Origin: Arthrobacter nitrophenolicus
GTDB lineage: Bacteria; Actinomycetota; Actinomycetes; Actinomycetales; Micrococcaceae
Reading direction: 5' to 3'
NCBI RefSeq assembly: GCF_000332815.1
Contig: NZ_AOFD01000015.1
Location: forward strand, 1-64,000
Length of the DNA: 64,000 bases
Below, piece after piece: positions 41,953 through 51,868 of the stretch (position 1 is the first letter of the stretch; the number at the start of each line of letters is the position of its first letter). The position numbers were made by a program, and so were the translations under genes. The notes beneath the pieces were generated by a model. The model was given only the letters and a program-made list of their open reading frames with translations, searched no databases and was not told the DNA's origin.

Positions 41953-43707
41953 TACTTGTTCTCCTTCGCTGCCGTCTTGGAGGAACCGGCAAGCTGCTCC
42001 TGCTTCTCCGCCAGGCGGCGTTCGGCAATGGTCATCCTGCGTTCGGCTTCGGCAGCCGCGCCCGCGTTCTTGGCGCGGACCGCCGCCGGCCTGTCCTCCG
42101 GGGTGCGGACGCGTCCGGCACCGCGGTACAGCGGCACGGCGCCCAGCCGCTTGGGATCGAGCCCGGACAGCGGGTGGCCCTCGCCGAAGAACCTGGTGCG
42201 GGCCAGCAGCTGCAGCGTGGGATGCGTGAACATGAACACCACGATGAGGTCCGCGATGGCGGTGAGGCCCAGGGTGAAGGCGAAGCCGCGGACGTTGCCG
42301 ACGGCCACGAAGTACAGGACCAGGGCGGCCAGGAGGTTCACGGCCTTGGAGGCCAGGACCGTGCGCTTGGCGCGCTTCCAGCCGTTTTCGACGGCGGACA
42401 CCAGGCCGCGGCCCTCGCGGAGTTCATCGCGGATGCGCTCGAAGTAGACGATGAACGAGTCGGCCGTCTGGCCGATCGCCACGATGATGCCCGCGACGCC
42501 GGCGAGGGAGAGCCGGTAGTTTTCCGTCCAGCCGAGGATGGCGATGGCCAGGTAGGTGAGGATACCCGCGACCACCAGCGAGGCGATGGTGACGAAGCCC
42601 AGGGCCCGGTACTGGAAGAGCGAATAGACCACCACCAGCAGCAGGCCGATCAGGCCGGCGAGGAGGCCCATTCGCAGCTGCTCGCCGCCGAGGGTGGCGG
42701 AAATCTGCTGCTCGCTCTGGATTTCGAAGCTGATGGGCAGGGCGCCGAAACGGAGCTGGTCGGACAGCGTCTTGGCCGTCTGCTCCGTAAAGCCGCCGGT
42801 GATCTGCGGGCGTCCGTCGGTGATGACGGCCAGCGACCGGGGCGCCGAGATCACCTGGTCGTCCAGGACGATGGCGAACTGGGCTTTGGGGTCGGTGCCT
42901 GATTCGCCGCCGGCGGCCACATAGAACTGGTTGAGGCGCTCGGTGACCTCTTTGAACTTGGCGGTGCCTCGTCGTCGAACTGGATGTTCACGGCCCAGTC
43001 GTTGGTGACGGCGCCCTGGGCGCCCTGCTGCAGCTGGAAGGACGAGGTGACGATGTTGCTGCCCTTGACCTCCACCGGACCCAGGATGTACTTGATGGCC
43101 GGGGTGGTGTCCGTGGCAGGCTCGCAGGTGACCAGCGGCTTGGCCGGATCCGAGCGTTCCTGTTCATCCTGGGCCGGGTTGTCACAGTCCAGGGACTCGA
43201 ACTGCCGGTAGATTTCCGGGGTGATCCAGTTGATGTCGCTGCTGTTGGCCGGCTCCGCGGTGGGCTTGGGCAGCTGGTCCTCGGGCGCCGTGATTCCTCG
43301 GGAACAGGTGCGCCGGCACCGTTGAGAAGGACCGGACGGAAGTTCATGTCCGCGGAGGCCTGGATGAGGTCGCGTGTCTGGCTGGAGGGGGTTCCCGGAA
43401 GGCTGACCACCACATTCCGGCCGGACTGGGTACTGATTTCGGCTTCGGCAACACCGGAGCCGTCAACGCGCTGGCGGATGATCGCCACGGCCTGGTTGAG
43501 CTGTTCCTCGTTGATGTCCGAGCCGCCCTCGACCTTCGGCGCCAGGATCATCTGGGTTCCGCCTTCAAGGTCCAGAGCGAGCTTGGGCGCCCAGCTTGCC
43601 TGCCCGCTGAGGGTGCCGCCGGCCAGGACAGCGGTCAGCGCGGCGATGATTACGCCGAGCCAGACCAGGACCCTGAGGCCTGGTTTCTTGGGGCCAGTTC
43701 GTGCCAT
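41952..43707 (-). CDS. secD: Protein translocase subunit SecD (two apparent frameshifts)
   Basis: SecF partner. The N-terminal helix (VLVWLGVIIAALTAVLAGGT) precedes ALDLEGGTQMILAPKV, the conserved D1 motif. The P1 domain includes NQAVAIIRQRVDGSGVAEAE and continues through two breaks. At about 43,292 one C is missing, expected EESTAPEDQL; at about 42,967 one G is missing, expected DDEGTAKFKEVTE. The C-terminal membrane half has LGGEQLRMGLLAGLIGLLLV and AIGQTADSFIVYFERIRDEL. Corrected it has 585 residues. It lies about 98 bases after yajC and overlaps secF, the standard actinobacterial yajC-secD-secF group. Confidence 0.92.
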
Positions 43708-43805
43708 TGTCGATCTTTCTCTTGATCACGGAAGAACCGCCGGTGCCTGCTGTGGCCAGCACCGGCGGCATTCCGCAGCGGTAGAGGGTTATGCGTTCAG
43801 CGGGA

Positions 43806-44231
43806 CTAACTGTCCTTCTTGCCCTCGTCGTTGAGGCGCTTGAGGGTTTCGTCGGGCGTCTCCACCGGCGTGGTGGCGGTGCTGCCGCCCTCACGGCCGG
43901 TCAGGGAGGAGGCATCGTCCGGTACGGCCGGCGCAGCGGGCTCCGGCTCAACGGTCATGGGCTCAACGGCCACGGGTTCGACGATCTTGGTGACAGCCTG
44001 CCGGTGGACCGTGGCGAGGTTGCCCGGGGAAAGTTCAAGGGTGACTTTGTTCTCGGCTTCGTCAACGGCGACGATCCGGCCGAAAAGGCCGAAGCTGGTC
44101 ATCACGTCGACGCCCGGGCCGAACTTCGACTGGAGCTCCGCCTGCTGCTGCTGCGTCTTCTTATTGCGCCGGAACATCATGAAGATGAAAACTCCGAGCA
44201 TGACGAACAGGAGAATTGACATTGGATCCAA
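43806..44231 (-). CDS. yajC: Preprotein translocase subunit YajC
   Basis: Small membrane protein that associates with SecDF. The product has one N-terminal helix (MSILLFVMLGVFIFMMF), then RRNKKTQQQQAELQSKFGPG and the YajC core DVMTSFGLFGRIVAVDEAEN. The C-terminal 60 residues are acidic and low-complexity (PVAVEPMTVEPEPAAPAVP) and extend past the normal family core, a feature seen in actinobacteria. 141 residues from a TTG at 44231; an ATG at 44222 is the other candidate. The 199 bases upstream, before ruvB, show no definite site. Confidence 0.9.
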   Translation of the reverse strand: MDPMSILLFVMLGVFIFMMFRRNKKTQQQQAELQSKFGPGVDVMTSFGLFGRIVAVDEAENKVTLELSPGNLATVHRQAVTKIVEPVAVEPMTVEPEPAAPAVPDDASSLTGREGGSTATTPVETPDETLKRLNDEGKKDS

Positions 44232-44430
44232 GGGGAATTCCGTTCCTTAAAGTGCCGAACCGATTTTTCCGGCAACGTCCGCCCCGTTCCGCCGGTGGCC
44301 GGACTGCCAGGCAAATGCCTGACGGAATCCCTTTCCCACCGAGGCGGCCAGTTGAATGGCGCCGGCGAAACACGGGCCCGGACGTGCCGAGCGTCATACC
44401 AGTCTAAGGGGAAAAACTGAAGGGAGCCTG

Positions 44431-45519
44431 TTATTGGCTTTCCGGGGCCCAGCCGTCGGATGCTGCGGCGGCGTCGGAGTCGGGATCGAAGAGCTCCAGC
44501 TGCTCCTGGGCAAACACGCCGGACGGGATGGCGTAGCCCAGGTGCGTCCACGCCGGTGCCATGGCGATCCTGCCCCGGGGCGTGCGGCCCAGCAGGCCCT
44601 CCCTGACCAGGAAAGGCTCTGCCACCGTTTCGACAGTTTCGGTTTCCTCGCCGACGGCGATGGCCAGGGTGGACAGCCCTACCGGCCCGCCGCCGAACTT
44701 GGTGATGAGGGCCTCGAGGACTGACCGGTCCAGGCGATCCAGCCCCTTCTTGTCCACCTCGTACATGTCCAGCGCGGCGGAGGCTGCACGGGCGTCAATC
44801 TGCTCGATTTCGTGGACCAGGGCCCAGTCCCGGACCCGCCGCAGCAGGCGGTTGGCGATCCGGGGGGTGCCGCGCGAACGCCCGGCAATCTCCGTGAAGC
44901 CGGCGGAGTTCACCTTGAGGTCCAGCAGTCCGGCTGAACGGCGGAGGACCAGTTCCAGCTCCTGGACGGAGTAGAACTCCAGGTGCCCGGTGAAGCCGAA
45001 CCGGTCGCGCAGTGGTCCGGGAAGCAGGCCGGCCCGGGTGGTGGCACCCACCAGGGTGAAGGGCGGAAGTTCCAGCGGAATGGCCGTGGCCCCGGCCCCC
45101 TTGCCCACCACGATGTCCACCCGGAAGTCCTCCATGGCCATGTACAGCATTTCTTCGGCCGGACGGGACATGCGGTGGATTTCGTCGAGGAAGAGCACCT
45201 CGCCTTCGGACAGCGAGGACAGGATGGCTGCGAGGTCGCCTGCGTGCTGGATGGCCGGGCCGCTGCTGATGCGCAGCGGGGCGTTCATCTCGGACGCGAC
45301 AATCATGGCGAGGGTGGTTTTGCCCAGGCCGGGCGGGCCGGAAAAGAGCACATGGTCCGCGCTGCGGCCGCGCATCCGGGAGGCTTTCAGCACCAGGGAC
45401 AGCTGCTTGCGCACCCGGTGCTGGCCCACGAAGTCGTCCAGGTTCTTGGGCCGGAGGGCGGCTTCGATGGCACGCTCTTCCGGCTCCTCCCCTGCCGCCA
45501 CCAGTGACGGTTCAGCCAC
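44431..45519 (-). CDS. ruvB: Holliday junction helicase motor RuvB
   Basis: Hexameric AAA+ motor that drives branch migration with RuvA. Early region [20 protein letters not shown], Walker [12 protein letters not shown] at about residues 61-71, Walker [21 protein letters not shown], sensor [20 protein letters not shown] with the arginine finger, and the winged-helix end [20 protein letters not shown]. 362 residues. The GTG start overlaps the ruvA stop by eight bases. It is the last of ruvC-ruvA-ruvB and is followed by yajC. Confidence 0.95.
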   Translation of the reverse strand: MAEPSLVAAGEEPEERAIEAALRPKNLDDFVGQHRVRKQLSLVLKASRMRGRSADHVLFSGPPGLGKTTLAMIVASEMNAPLRISSGPAIQHAGDLAAILSSLSEGEVLFLDEIHRMSRPAEEMLYMAMEDFRVDIVVGKGAGATAIPLELPPFTLVGATTRAGLLPGPLRDRFGFTGHLEFYSVQELELVLRRSAGLLDLKVNSAGFTEIAGRSRGTPRIANRLLRRVRDWALVHEIEQIDARAASAALDMYEVDKKGLDRLDRSVLEALITKFGGGPVGLSTLAIAVGEETETVETVAEPFLVREGLLGRTPRGRIAMAPAWTHLGYAIPSGVFAQEQLELFDPDSDAAAASDGWAPESQ

Positions 45520-46156
45520 GGCTGCCTACGCGGTTGCCCGCCCGGGCGCCGTCCTGGCCCAGCCAGCGCAGCGTGGTCCGGAGGATTTCGGGGACGTTGC
45601 CGCGGAAGGATACTTCCGGCTCATCCGCCAGGGCTTTGTCGATGCTGGATGAGGCGTCCTTTTCAGACCAGCCGAGGCTGGTCATCGCCGCCACCACCTG
45701 GGGCTTCCATGCTGCCTCGGCGGCAGTGGGGGCGGCTGCGGAACCGGCGGTGCCGTGCGGAACGAGTTTCCCGGCCAGCTCCAGGACGATCCGGCCCGCC
45801 ACCTTGGGTCCGATGCCGGGGACCTTGGTGAAGGTCTTGCTGTCGCCGGTGTGCGCGGCAACCCGGATGGCCTCGGGATCGTGGACCGCCAGGACGGCAA
45901 GGGCCAGCCGTGGCCCGACGCCGCTGACGCTGAGGAGCACGTCGAACACTTCCCGTTCGTCATCGGTGGCGAATCCGAAGAGGGTCAGGGAGTCTTCCCG
46001 GACAATCAGGGACGTGAACAGCTTCCCTTCCTCCCCCGTGCGCAGTCCGCTGAGGGTCTGCGGGGTGGCGAACACGCTCATGCCGGCGCCGTTGAGGTCG
46101 ATGACGGCCGTGGACAGGCCTACGTGCGCTACGGTTCCGCGGAGGAAACTGATCAA
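45512..46156 (-). CDS. ruvA: Holliday junction DNA-binding protein RuvA
   Basis: Tetrameric protein that holds the four-way junction for RuvB. N-terminal OB-fold [20 protein letters not shown], helix-hairpin-helix segments [15 protein letters not shown] and [20 protein letters not shown], and the C-terminal RuvB-binding domain [20 protein letters not shown]. 214 residues, slightly long because of an alanine-rich linker. It starts 88 bases after ruvC, and a weak LexA-like box lies in that gap. Confidence 0.94.
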   Translation of the reverse strand: MISFLRGTVAHVGLSTAVIDLNGAGMSVFATPQTLSGLRTGEEGKLFTSLIVREDSLTLFGFATDDEREVFDVLLSVSGVGPRLALAVLAVHDPEAIRVAAHTGDSKTFTKVPGIGPKVAGRIVLELAGKLVPHGTAGSAAAPTAAEAAWKPQVVAAMTSLGWSEKDASSSIDKALADEPEVSFRGNVPEILRTTLRWLGQDGARAGNRVGSRG

Positions 46157-46203
46157 GGCCGGGGCTCCTGGTGTAGGCCGGCTCCCCTGCAGGGACCGGC
46201 TAT

Positions 46204-46219
46204 CCGAACATATCTACGA
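46204..46219 (-). promoter_or_regulatory. Possible LexA (SOS) box upstream of ruvA
   Basis: On the minus strand TCGTAGATATGTTCGG. It fits TCGAAC-N4-GTTCGA at 9 of 12 fixed positions, with the GTTCG half-site intact. It lies about 50 bases upstream of the ruvA start in the ruvC-ruvA gap. The ruv genes are SOS-controlled in mycobacteria. Moderate match only. Confidence 0.4.
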
Positions 46220-46244
46220 ATACCCTAGCAAGGGGCCAGGACAT

Positions 46245-46823
46245 TCAGCGGGCACGCCGCGCCTTTGCCTCGGCCGCTGCCCAGGCCTGCTGGGCGGGTG
46301 TCAGCGAGGAGCTGCCGGGACCGGTGGTGGCGGACGCCGCTCCGCTTCCGGCCCGCCAGGCGTGGGTAATGGCGAGAGCCAGGGCGTCGGCAGCGTCGGC
46401 GGGTCGTGGCGGCGCGTCAAGGCGAAGGATCTTGGTAACCAGCTTGGTCACGGCATCCTTGTTGGACGAGCCGCTGCCCGTCACCGCGGCTTTGACTTCC
46501 GACGGCGTGTGCAGGGCCACCGGGATGCCCCGGCGGGCTGCCGCCGCGATCACCACCCCGGACGCCTGCGCCACGCCCATCACGGTACTGACATTCAGTT
46601 GCGAGAAGACACGTTCGACGGCGAGGACCTGGGGCTCGTAGCGGTCAAGCCATTCGTCGATAGCCGTGGCGATCACCAGCAGCCGCTGGTCCAGGGTCTC
46701 CTCCGGGGAGGTCCCGACCACGCCGACGGCCACCATGGTGGCCCGCCGGTTCCGCTCGACGTCCACGACGCCGATCCCGCAGCGGGTGAGGCCGGGGTCC
46801 ACCCCCAGCACGCGCAGGGTCAC
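46245..46823 (-). CDS. ruvC: Holliday junction resolvase RuvC
   Basis: Endonuclease that cuts Holliday junctions. The first catalytic aspartate is in [19 protein letters not shown] (Asp8), the glutamate in [20 protein letters not shown], and the last acidic pair in [20 protein letters not shown]. 192 residues, with an alanine- and serine-rich tail of about 35 beyond the family core. GTG start at 46823. It precedes ruvA and lies 50 bases beyond the yebC stop. Confidence 0.94.
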   Translation of the reverse strand: MTLRVLGVDPGLTRCGIGVVDVERNRRATMVAVGVVGTSPEETLDQRLLVIATAIDEWLDRYEPQVLAVERVFSQLNVSTVMGVAQASGVVIAAAARRGIPVALHTPSEVKAAVTGSGSSNKDAVTKLVTKILRLDAPPRPADAADALALAITHAWRAGSGAASATTGPGSSSLTPAQQAWAAAEAKARRAR

Positions 46824-46873
46824 GCGTGCCGGACGCGGGCGGCAGGGCCCTGTTCAGCAGGCAAGGCCGGACG

Positions 46874-47629
46874 TCACTCTGATTCCAGGGCGGCCTGGAC
46901 GTCGTCGCTGAGGTCGGCGTTGGTGTAGACGTTCTGGACGTCGTCGAGGTCCTCGAGCGCGTCGGAGAGCTTCAGGAACTTGCGGGCACCGTCGAGGTCC
47001 AGGTCCACCTGCATGGAGGGCACGAACTCGACTTCGTCGGTGTCGTATTCGATGCCGGCTTCCTTCAGCGCCTCGCGGATGGCGGGCAGGTCGCCGGGCT
47101 CCGAGTGGATTTCGAAGCTGTCGCCGTTGTCCTTGACTTCCTCGGCGCCGGCATCGAGCACCGCCATCAGGACGTCGTCCTCGGAGAGGCCGTTCTTGGG
47201 CAGCGTCACCACGCCCTTCCGGGTGAAGAGGTAGCTGACGGAGCCGGGATCGGCGATGGTGCCGCCGTTGCGGGAGATGGCCAGGCGCACCTCGGAGGCG
47301 GCACGGTTCTTGTTGTCCGTGAGGCACTCGATCAGCAGCGCCGAGCCCTGGGGTCCGCGGGCCTCGTACATGATCTCGGTGTAGTCCACCACTTCACCGG
47401 TGAGGCCTGCACCGCGCTTGATGGCGCGGTCGATGTTGTCGTTGGGGACCGAGGTCTTCTTCGCCTTGGTGACTGCCAGTTCCAGGCCGGGGTTGCCGGC
47501 GAGGTCCGGCCCGCCCATGCGGGCTGCGACTTCGATGTTCTTGATCAGCTTGGCGAACGACTTTGCGCGGCGGCTGTCAATGATCGCCTTCTTGTGCTTG
47601 GTCGTCGCCCATTTGGAGTGGCCTGACAT
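46874..47629 (-). CDS. yebC: YebC/PmpR-family DNA-binding or translation regulator
   Basis: A 251-residue TACO1/YebC-family protein. It starts [20 protein letters not shown] and has [40 protein letters not shown] and [20 protein letters not shown], all strongly conserved. The family is described both as transcription regulators and, more recently, as factors that help ribosomes at proline stretches. Its place between pdxT and ruvC matches mycobacteria. It starts three bases after the pdxT stop. Confidence 0.93.
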   Translation of the reverse strand: MSGHSKWATTKHKKAIIDSRRAKSFAKLIKNIEVAARMGGPDLAGNPGLELAVTKAKKTSVPNDNIDRAIKRGAGLTGEVVDYTEIMYEARGPQGSALLIECLTDNKNRAASEVRLAISRNGGTIADPGSVSYLFTRKGVVTLPKNGLSEDDVLMAVLDAGAEEVKDNGDSFEIHSEPGDLPAIREALKEAGIEYDTDEVEFVPSMQVDLDLDGARKFLKLSDALEDLDDVQNVYTNADLSDDVQAALESE

Positions 47630-47632
47630 GCT

Positions 47633-48343
47633 TTACGCTTCTCCTCTGATCATCCGGATAAAGAGTTCGTGTACGCGTTTTTCCCCAGTCACTTCCGGGT
47701 GGAAGGAGGTGGCCAGCAGCTGGCCCGAACGCACTGCAACAATTCTAGCCGTCCCGGGCAGGGGGACAGCGTGGGACGCATGCTCCGGCTCCGCGGGTTC
47801 CACCTGCGCCAGCACTTCAACGTCCGGGCCCACCCGCTCCACCCAGGGGCCCCGGATGAACACGGCGTGGACGGGCGGAACGCCCGCATCCGTGGCGCTG
47901 AAGTCCAGGCCCTTGAAGTCCAGGTCCGTTTCGAACGAGTCCCGCTGCCGGCCGAAGGCGTTGCGGCGGACCGTCATGTCCAGGCCGCCGAAGGTCTGTT
48001 GCGGGGCGCCGGAGAGGTCGGTGGCGGGGTCGGCGATGTCCGAGGCCAGCAGGATCATGCCGGCGCAGGAGCCGTAGACCGGCAGTCCTTCGGCAATGCG
48101 CTCCCGCAGCGGTTCGGCCAGGTCGAAGGCCCGCGCGAGCTTGTCGATTGCCGTTGACTCGCCGCCGGGAATGATGAGCCCGTCCAGGCCGTCCAGTTCC
48201 TTGGGCCGGCGGATGCCTACGGCTTCGGCACCGGTGGCCTCGACGGCGCGAAGGTGCTCGCGGAAGTCACCCTGGAGCGCCAGGACGCCGATCCGCAGGC
48301 CTGCACCAACGCGCGCGGAATCGGCGGAAAGGGAATTTGTCAT
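47633..48343 (-). CDS. pdxT: Pyridoxal 5'-phosphate synthase glutaminase subunit PdxT
   Basis: Releases ammonia from glutamine for PdxS in the DXP-independent vitamin B6 pathway. [40 protein letters not shown] and [16 protein letters not shown], the last with the nucleophilic cysteine, are the class I amidotransferase landmarks. The catalytic histidine and glutamate are in [20 protein letters not shown]. The ATG at 48343 gives 236 residues. An open frame continues far upstream, but it is antisense to murT and is not coding. The pdxS partner lies 5.7 kb away. Confidence 0.93.
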   Translation of the reverse strand: MTNSLSADSARVGAGLRIGVLALQGDFREHLRAVEATGAEAVGIRRPKELDGLDGLIIPGGESTAIDKLARAFDLAEPLRERIAEGLPVYGSCAGMILLASDIADPATDLSGAPQQTFGGLDMTVRRNAFGRQRDSFETDLDFKGLDFSATDAGVPPVHAVFIRGPWVERVGPDVEVLAQVEPAEPEHASHAVPLPGTARIVAVRSGQLLATSFHPEVTGEKRVHELFIRMIRGEA

Positions 48344-48433
48344 CCATCCAGCATACGGGCCCGGGCCCTGCCGCCCGCTCCGCGGGGAACACCACGCGGC
48401 GGTTGCATGCCGTTGCTGGGATATATTCGAAAC

Positions 48434-49726
48434 ATGTTTTCCCTTAGTGTTCCGCTCGGCAAGCTGGTCCGCCGGGCCACCCGGCTCCGGGGCGGCGGCT
48501 CCGCCCTGCCGGGCCTGGTGGTCGAAAAAATCGATCCCGGCTTCATGCGGCGGACGCTCAGCACCCTCCCCCATGGCGTTGCGGTGGTAAGCGGCACCAA
48601 CGGAAAGACCACCACCACCAAGATGGTGGTGGAACTGCTGGAGAGCCAGGGGCTCAAGGTTTTCACCAACCGCACCGGCAGCAATTTCACCCGCGGCGTC
48701 GCAGCCGCCCTGCTGGGGGAGGTGGACTGGCGCGGCAGGCTCGATGCCGATATCGCCGTCCTGGAACTCGATGAAGCCCATGCCGTCCACTTCGTCAACA
48801 GCGTCCCGCCCCGCTACTGCCTGCTCCTGAATGTCCTGCGGGACCAGCTGGACCGGTTTGGTGAAATCGACAAGACAGCCCAGCTGCTCCAGCAGATCGC
48901 AGCCAAGACCACCGGCACGGTGGTCCTGAACCGCGAGGACCCAAGGGTCGCAAGGATCGCCGACACCCTTACCGGGCAGGACGTGAAGTACTTCGGGCTG
49001 GACGAGTCGCTGCTGGGTACGTTCCCCAACGACGACGACATGCGCGCCGCTCCCGGAAGTCCCGCCCCGGCCGGCCTTCCGGAGAAGCCGGCGGCCGACG
49101 TCGTACTCCGCAATGTGGGTGCCGACACCGCCGAATTCGAGTACGACGGCGGCACTGTCACCACGGCGATGAAGCTCCGCGGCGTGTACAACATCTTTAA
49201 TGCAGCGGCCGCCCTGACCCTCGCCAGGAGCATTTGCGGCGGAGGCGCCGCAACCGCAAACCACGAAACGCTGCTGGAGGCATTGTCCCAGGTGGCACCG
49301 GCGTTCGGCCGCGGCGAAAGCCTGACCGTGGACGGCCAGCCCCTGGACCTGGTGCTGGTCAAGAACCCCAGCGGTTTCCGGCTCGGCCTGAAGTCGTTCC
49401 CGGCGGGCGGCTACGCCACGATGATAGCCATCAATGACAACTACGCCGACGGCCGGGACATGTCCTGGCTGTGGGACGTGGAGTTCGATTCCCTGCGGGC
49501 GGAAGGCGTGGACCAGCTCACCGGATCCCGTGCCTACGACATGGCATTGCGGCTGCAGTATGACGAGGTCCCCTTCGGATCAGTCCAGCCCGAGATCGCG
49601 CCGGCGCTGGCCGCCTTCATCCGGGAAGCTTCGGGCAAGCCCAAGCGGATCTTCTGCACGTACACCGCCATGCTGGCGATCCGCCGCGAACTGTCCAAGA
49701 TCACCACCGTGGAGGTTGTCTCGTGA
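48434..49726 (+). CDS. murT: Lipid II isoglutaminyl synthase, MurT subunit
   Basis: Mur-ligase-type partner of GatD; together they amidate the alpha-carboxyl of D-glutamate in lipid II. Mur ligase features are [20 protein letters not shown] (P-loop), [34 protein letters not shown] and [18 protein letters not shown]. The C-terminal MurT domain has [20 protein letters not shown] and [12 protein letters not shown]. The protein has 430 residues. Only three cysteines occur, and none in the middle-domain insertion where S. aureus MurT has a zinc ribbon. ATG start. It overlaps gatD by four bases and is divergent from pdxT. Confidence 0.9.
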   Translation: MFSLSVPLGKLVRRATRLRGGGSALPGLVVEKIDPGFMRRTLSTLPHGVAVVSGTNGKTTTTKMVVELLESQGLKVFTNRTGSNFTRGVAAALLGEVDWRGRLDADIAVLELDEAHAVHFVNSVPPRYCLLLNVLRDQLDRFGEIDKTAQLLQQIAAKTTGTVVLNREDPRVARIADTLTGQDVKYFGLDESLLGTFPNDDDMRAAPGSPAPAGLPEKPAADVVLRNVGADTAEFEYDGGTVTTAMKLRGVYNIFNAAAALTLARSICGGGAATANHETLLEALSQVAPAFGRGESLTVDGQPLDLVLVKNPSGFRLGLKSFPAGGYATMIAINDNYADGRDMSWLWDVEFDSLRAEGVDQLTGSRAYDMALRLQYDEVPFGSVQPEIAPALAAFIREASGKPKRIFCTYTAMLAIRRELSKITTVEVVS

Positions 49727-50484
49727 GTCTGGAAACACCCTCCGCAGAAGCGGCTGGAGGCCGAAGCAAGGGCGCGCTCCGCGTTGTCCAGCTCTACCCG
49801 CGGGACATGAACATCTACGGCGACTGGGGCAACGCCCTGGTCCTGCAGCGCAGGATCAGCTGGCACGGCTACACGCCCGAACTGCTTGAGTACAACGTGG
49901 GCGACCCGTTCCCGGCGGACGTGGACATCATTGTGGGCGGCGGCGGCCAGGACAGCGGGCAGCTCGTCATCCAGGACGACCTCCAGGCACGGGCCGCGGA
50001 GCTGAAGGGCCTGGCGGAGGACGGCGCGCCCATGCTGCTGATCTGCGGCCTTTACCAGCTCTTCGGGCGGTTCTTCAAGACCCGCACCGGCGCCGTCATC
50101 CCCGGCATCGGCGTCCTGGACGTCGAGACCCACGGCACCGATGAGCGGCTGATTGGCAACGTCAAGGTCTCCACGCCCGAGTTCGGCGAAGTCCTCGGGT
50201 ACGAAAACCACAGCGGCCAGACCACCCTGGGAGAGGGTGTCCGCCCCCTGGGCACCACCGCCAAGGGGACGGGCAACAACAGCAGCGACGGACATGAAGG
50301 TGCCCGCTACCGGAACATCGTTGCCAGCTACCTGCACGGTTCGCTGCTGCCGAAAAACCCGGCCATCGCGGATTTCCTGATCCGTACGGCGGCGGAGCGC
50401 AGGTACGGAACCTTCGAGCCGGGCCACCCGGACGACAGGTATGCCGTGCTGGCAAGGGAACACGCAGCCCGGCGTCCCCGCTGA
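49723..50484 (+). CDS. gatD: Lipid II isoglutaminyl synthase, GatD glutaminase subunit
   Basis: Glutamine amidotransferase of the CobB/CobQ-like type that supplies ammonia to MurT. VVQLYPRDMNIYGDWGNALV starts the domain, GGGGQDSGQLVIQDDL follows, and the catalytic cysteine is in APMLLICGLYQLFGRFF. The catalytic histidine is in IVASYLHGSLLPKNPAIADF. 253 residues with a short extra N terminus. GTG start overlapping the murT stop (GTGA), so the two are translationally coupled as in other Gram-positive bacteria. Confidence 0.92.
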   Translation: MSLETPSAEAAGGRSKGALRVVQLYPRDMNIYGDWGNALVLQRRISWHGYTPELLEYNVGDPFPADVDIIVGGGGQDSGQLVIQDDLQARAAELKGLAEDGAPMLLICGLYQLFGRFFKTRTGAVIPGIGVLDVETHGTDERLIGNVKVSTPEFGEVLGYENHSGQTTLGEGVRPLGTTAKGTGNNSSDGHEGARYRNIVASYLHGSLLPKNPAIADFLIRTAAERRYGTFEPGHPDDRYAVLAREHAARRPR

Positions 50485-50490
50485 CAAGGC

Positions 50491-51783
50491 TTACGGCTCG
50501 CGGCTGATGAGCAGTTCGTGGGCTCCGGCAGCCGCCGCCCCCATCGACTCCACCACTGCCTGCGTCCGCTGCCGGGTGGCGGCGTCAGCCTCCTGCCCGG
50601 CGCAGGGACCCTGCGGCGCGTCCGAAGCGACCGAACACCAGCGGTAGGGATCACGGACAATGACCGACGGCGCCCAGGCTAGGTCCGTGACGCTCCACTT
50701 ACCGGAACCGTCCTGCCCAAACTGTGCCCGGACCAGCAGGCCCTCGTTGTTCACGACATACCAGGGCGAGAGTTCCGTGACCCCGTTGCCCAGCCCGTAG
50801 ACGATCCAGGTTCCGTTGTAGTTTTCGATCGGCAGGACCGAGTGCGTGTGGTGCCCGTACACCAGGTTGAACTGGCCGCTGTCAGCCAGGGCGTGGGCAA
50901 TCTCCTGCTGCTGGGCATTCGGTGCGCTGGCGTATTCGTCGCCTGCGTGCATGGCGGCCAGGACGATGTCCGCGCCCAGTGCCCTGGCCTTCTCCGCCTT
51001 GGCAATCATGGCCGGTGCGTCCAGCATGTCCACCTGCCACGGGTACTCGGGGATCAGTCCGTTGAGTCCGTACGTAGCCTGGATGACAGCCACTTTGGCG
51101 GCCGGAGTCTGCACGATGAGGATCCCGTGGGACTCGTTTTCCGTGCGGTATGAGCCGGTGTGCTTGAGCCCCGCCGCATCCAGGGCGTCGAGGGTGCGCA
51201 GCAGCCCGTCGGTGCCACGGTCGATGGTATGGTTGCTCGCCGTCGTACATGCCTGGTAGCCCACCGCCTTTGACGCCGAAATGATCTGCGGCGGGACATT
51301 GAAGGAGGGATAGGCGGAGAAGGGCCCCTCCGGCCCGGCCACCGGCGTCTCCTGGTGGCAGATGGCAAGATCGCTCCTGCTGATATAGCGGCGCTGGCCC
51401 TCCAGCAGCGGCACAAAATCGAGGCCGGGACTTCCGGCGGCGGCGGCATCCTGCTGCGCCTGCTGCCACAGCTGGGTGTGGACCAGCATGTCGCCGGTGA
51501 CCAGGACAGAGGTGCACCGGAGCACCGGGCACGCCGGCCCCTTCCCGGGAGTGGGAACAGGCGTGGGTGTGGCGCCAGGGGACGGTGTCCCGGCCCCGGT
51601 TGGTTGGGCCGTACCAGGCCGGGCAGTGGCGGGCTGCGAGGCTGTCTGTGGCGGCGTCCCGTTCTGTTCAGCAAGCAGGCCGCAGCCCGCCAGCGCACCC
51701 GTCAGGCCCAGCGCTCCGGCCAACGACAATGCCACGGCATGGGCGCGCCAGCGCCCGGCCGCCCTGGCGGCTATGGTCCCCAT
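50491..51783 (-). CDS. CapA-family lipoprotein (poly-gamma-glutamate synthesis-like metallophosphatase)
   Basis: A secreted lipoprotein with a signal sequence, positively charged start and lipobox LTGALAGC, then a proline- and threonine-rich linker. The rest is a CapA-type metallophosphatase fold: VTGDMLVHTQLWQQA, RSDLAICHQETPVAGPEG, TTASNHTIDRGTDGLLRTL and VYGHHTHSVLPIENYNGTW. These carry the Asp, His and Asn metal ligands of the family. The ATG at 51783 is preferred: TACAAT lies seven bases upstream and the mRNA may be leaderless. ATGs at 51792 and 51816 are also in frame. The wall or capsule substrate is unknown. It converges with gatD. Confidence 0.78.
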   Translation of the reverse strand: MGTIAARAAGRWRAHAVALSLAGALGLTGALAGCGLLAEQNGTPPQTASQPATARPGTAQPTGAGTPSPGATPTPVPTPGKGPACPVLRCTSVLVTGDMLVHTQLWQQAQQDAAAAGSPGLDFVPLLEGQRRYISRSDLAICHQETPVAGPEGPFSAYPSFNVPPQIISASKAVGYQACTTASNHTIDRGTDGLLRTLDALDAAGLKHTGSYRTENESHGILIVQTPAAKVAVIQATYGLNGLIPEYPWQVDMLDAPAMIAKAEKARALGADIVLAAMHAGDEYASAPNAQQQEIAHALADSGQFNLVYGHHTHSVLPIENYNGTWIVYGLGNGVTELSPWYVVNNEGLLVRAQFGQDGSGKWSVTDLAWAPSVIVRDPYRWCSVASDAPQGPCAGQEADAATRQRTQAVVESMGAAAAGAHELLISREP

Positions 51784-51868
51784 ACCCGTCATTGTAGGGA
51801 TGGCTGCCGCCGGCATCGGTCATTGTTGCCACATTGAGAAGCGTGCCCTGCTGTGAAAGGTTTGCCCC

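Noticed and set aside
48344..49264. Extension of the pdxT frame upstream for another 300 residues
   Set aside because: That part is antisense to murT and shows no domain. The PdxT family start ([12 protein letters not shown]) is close to the ATG at 48343.
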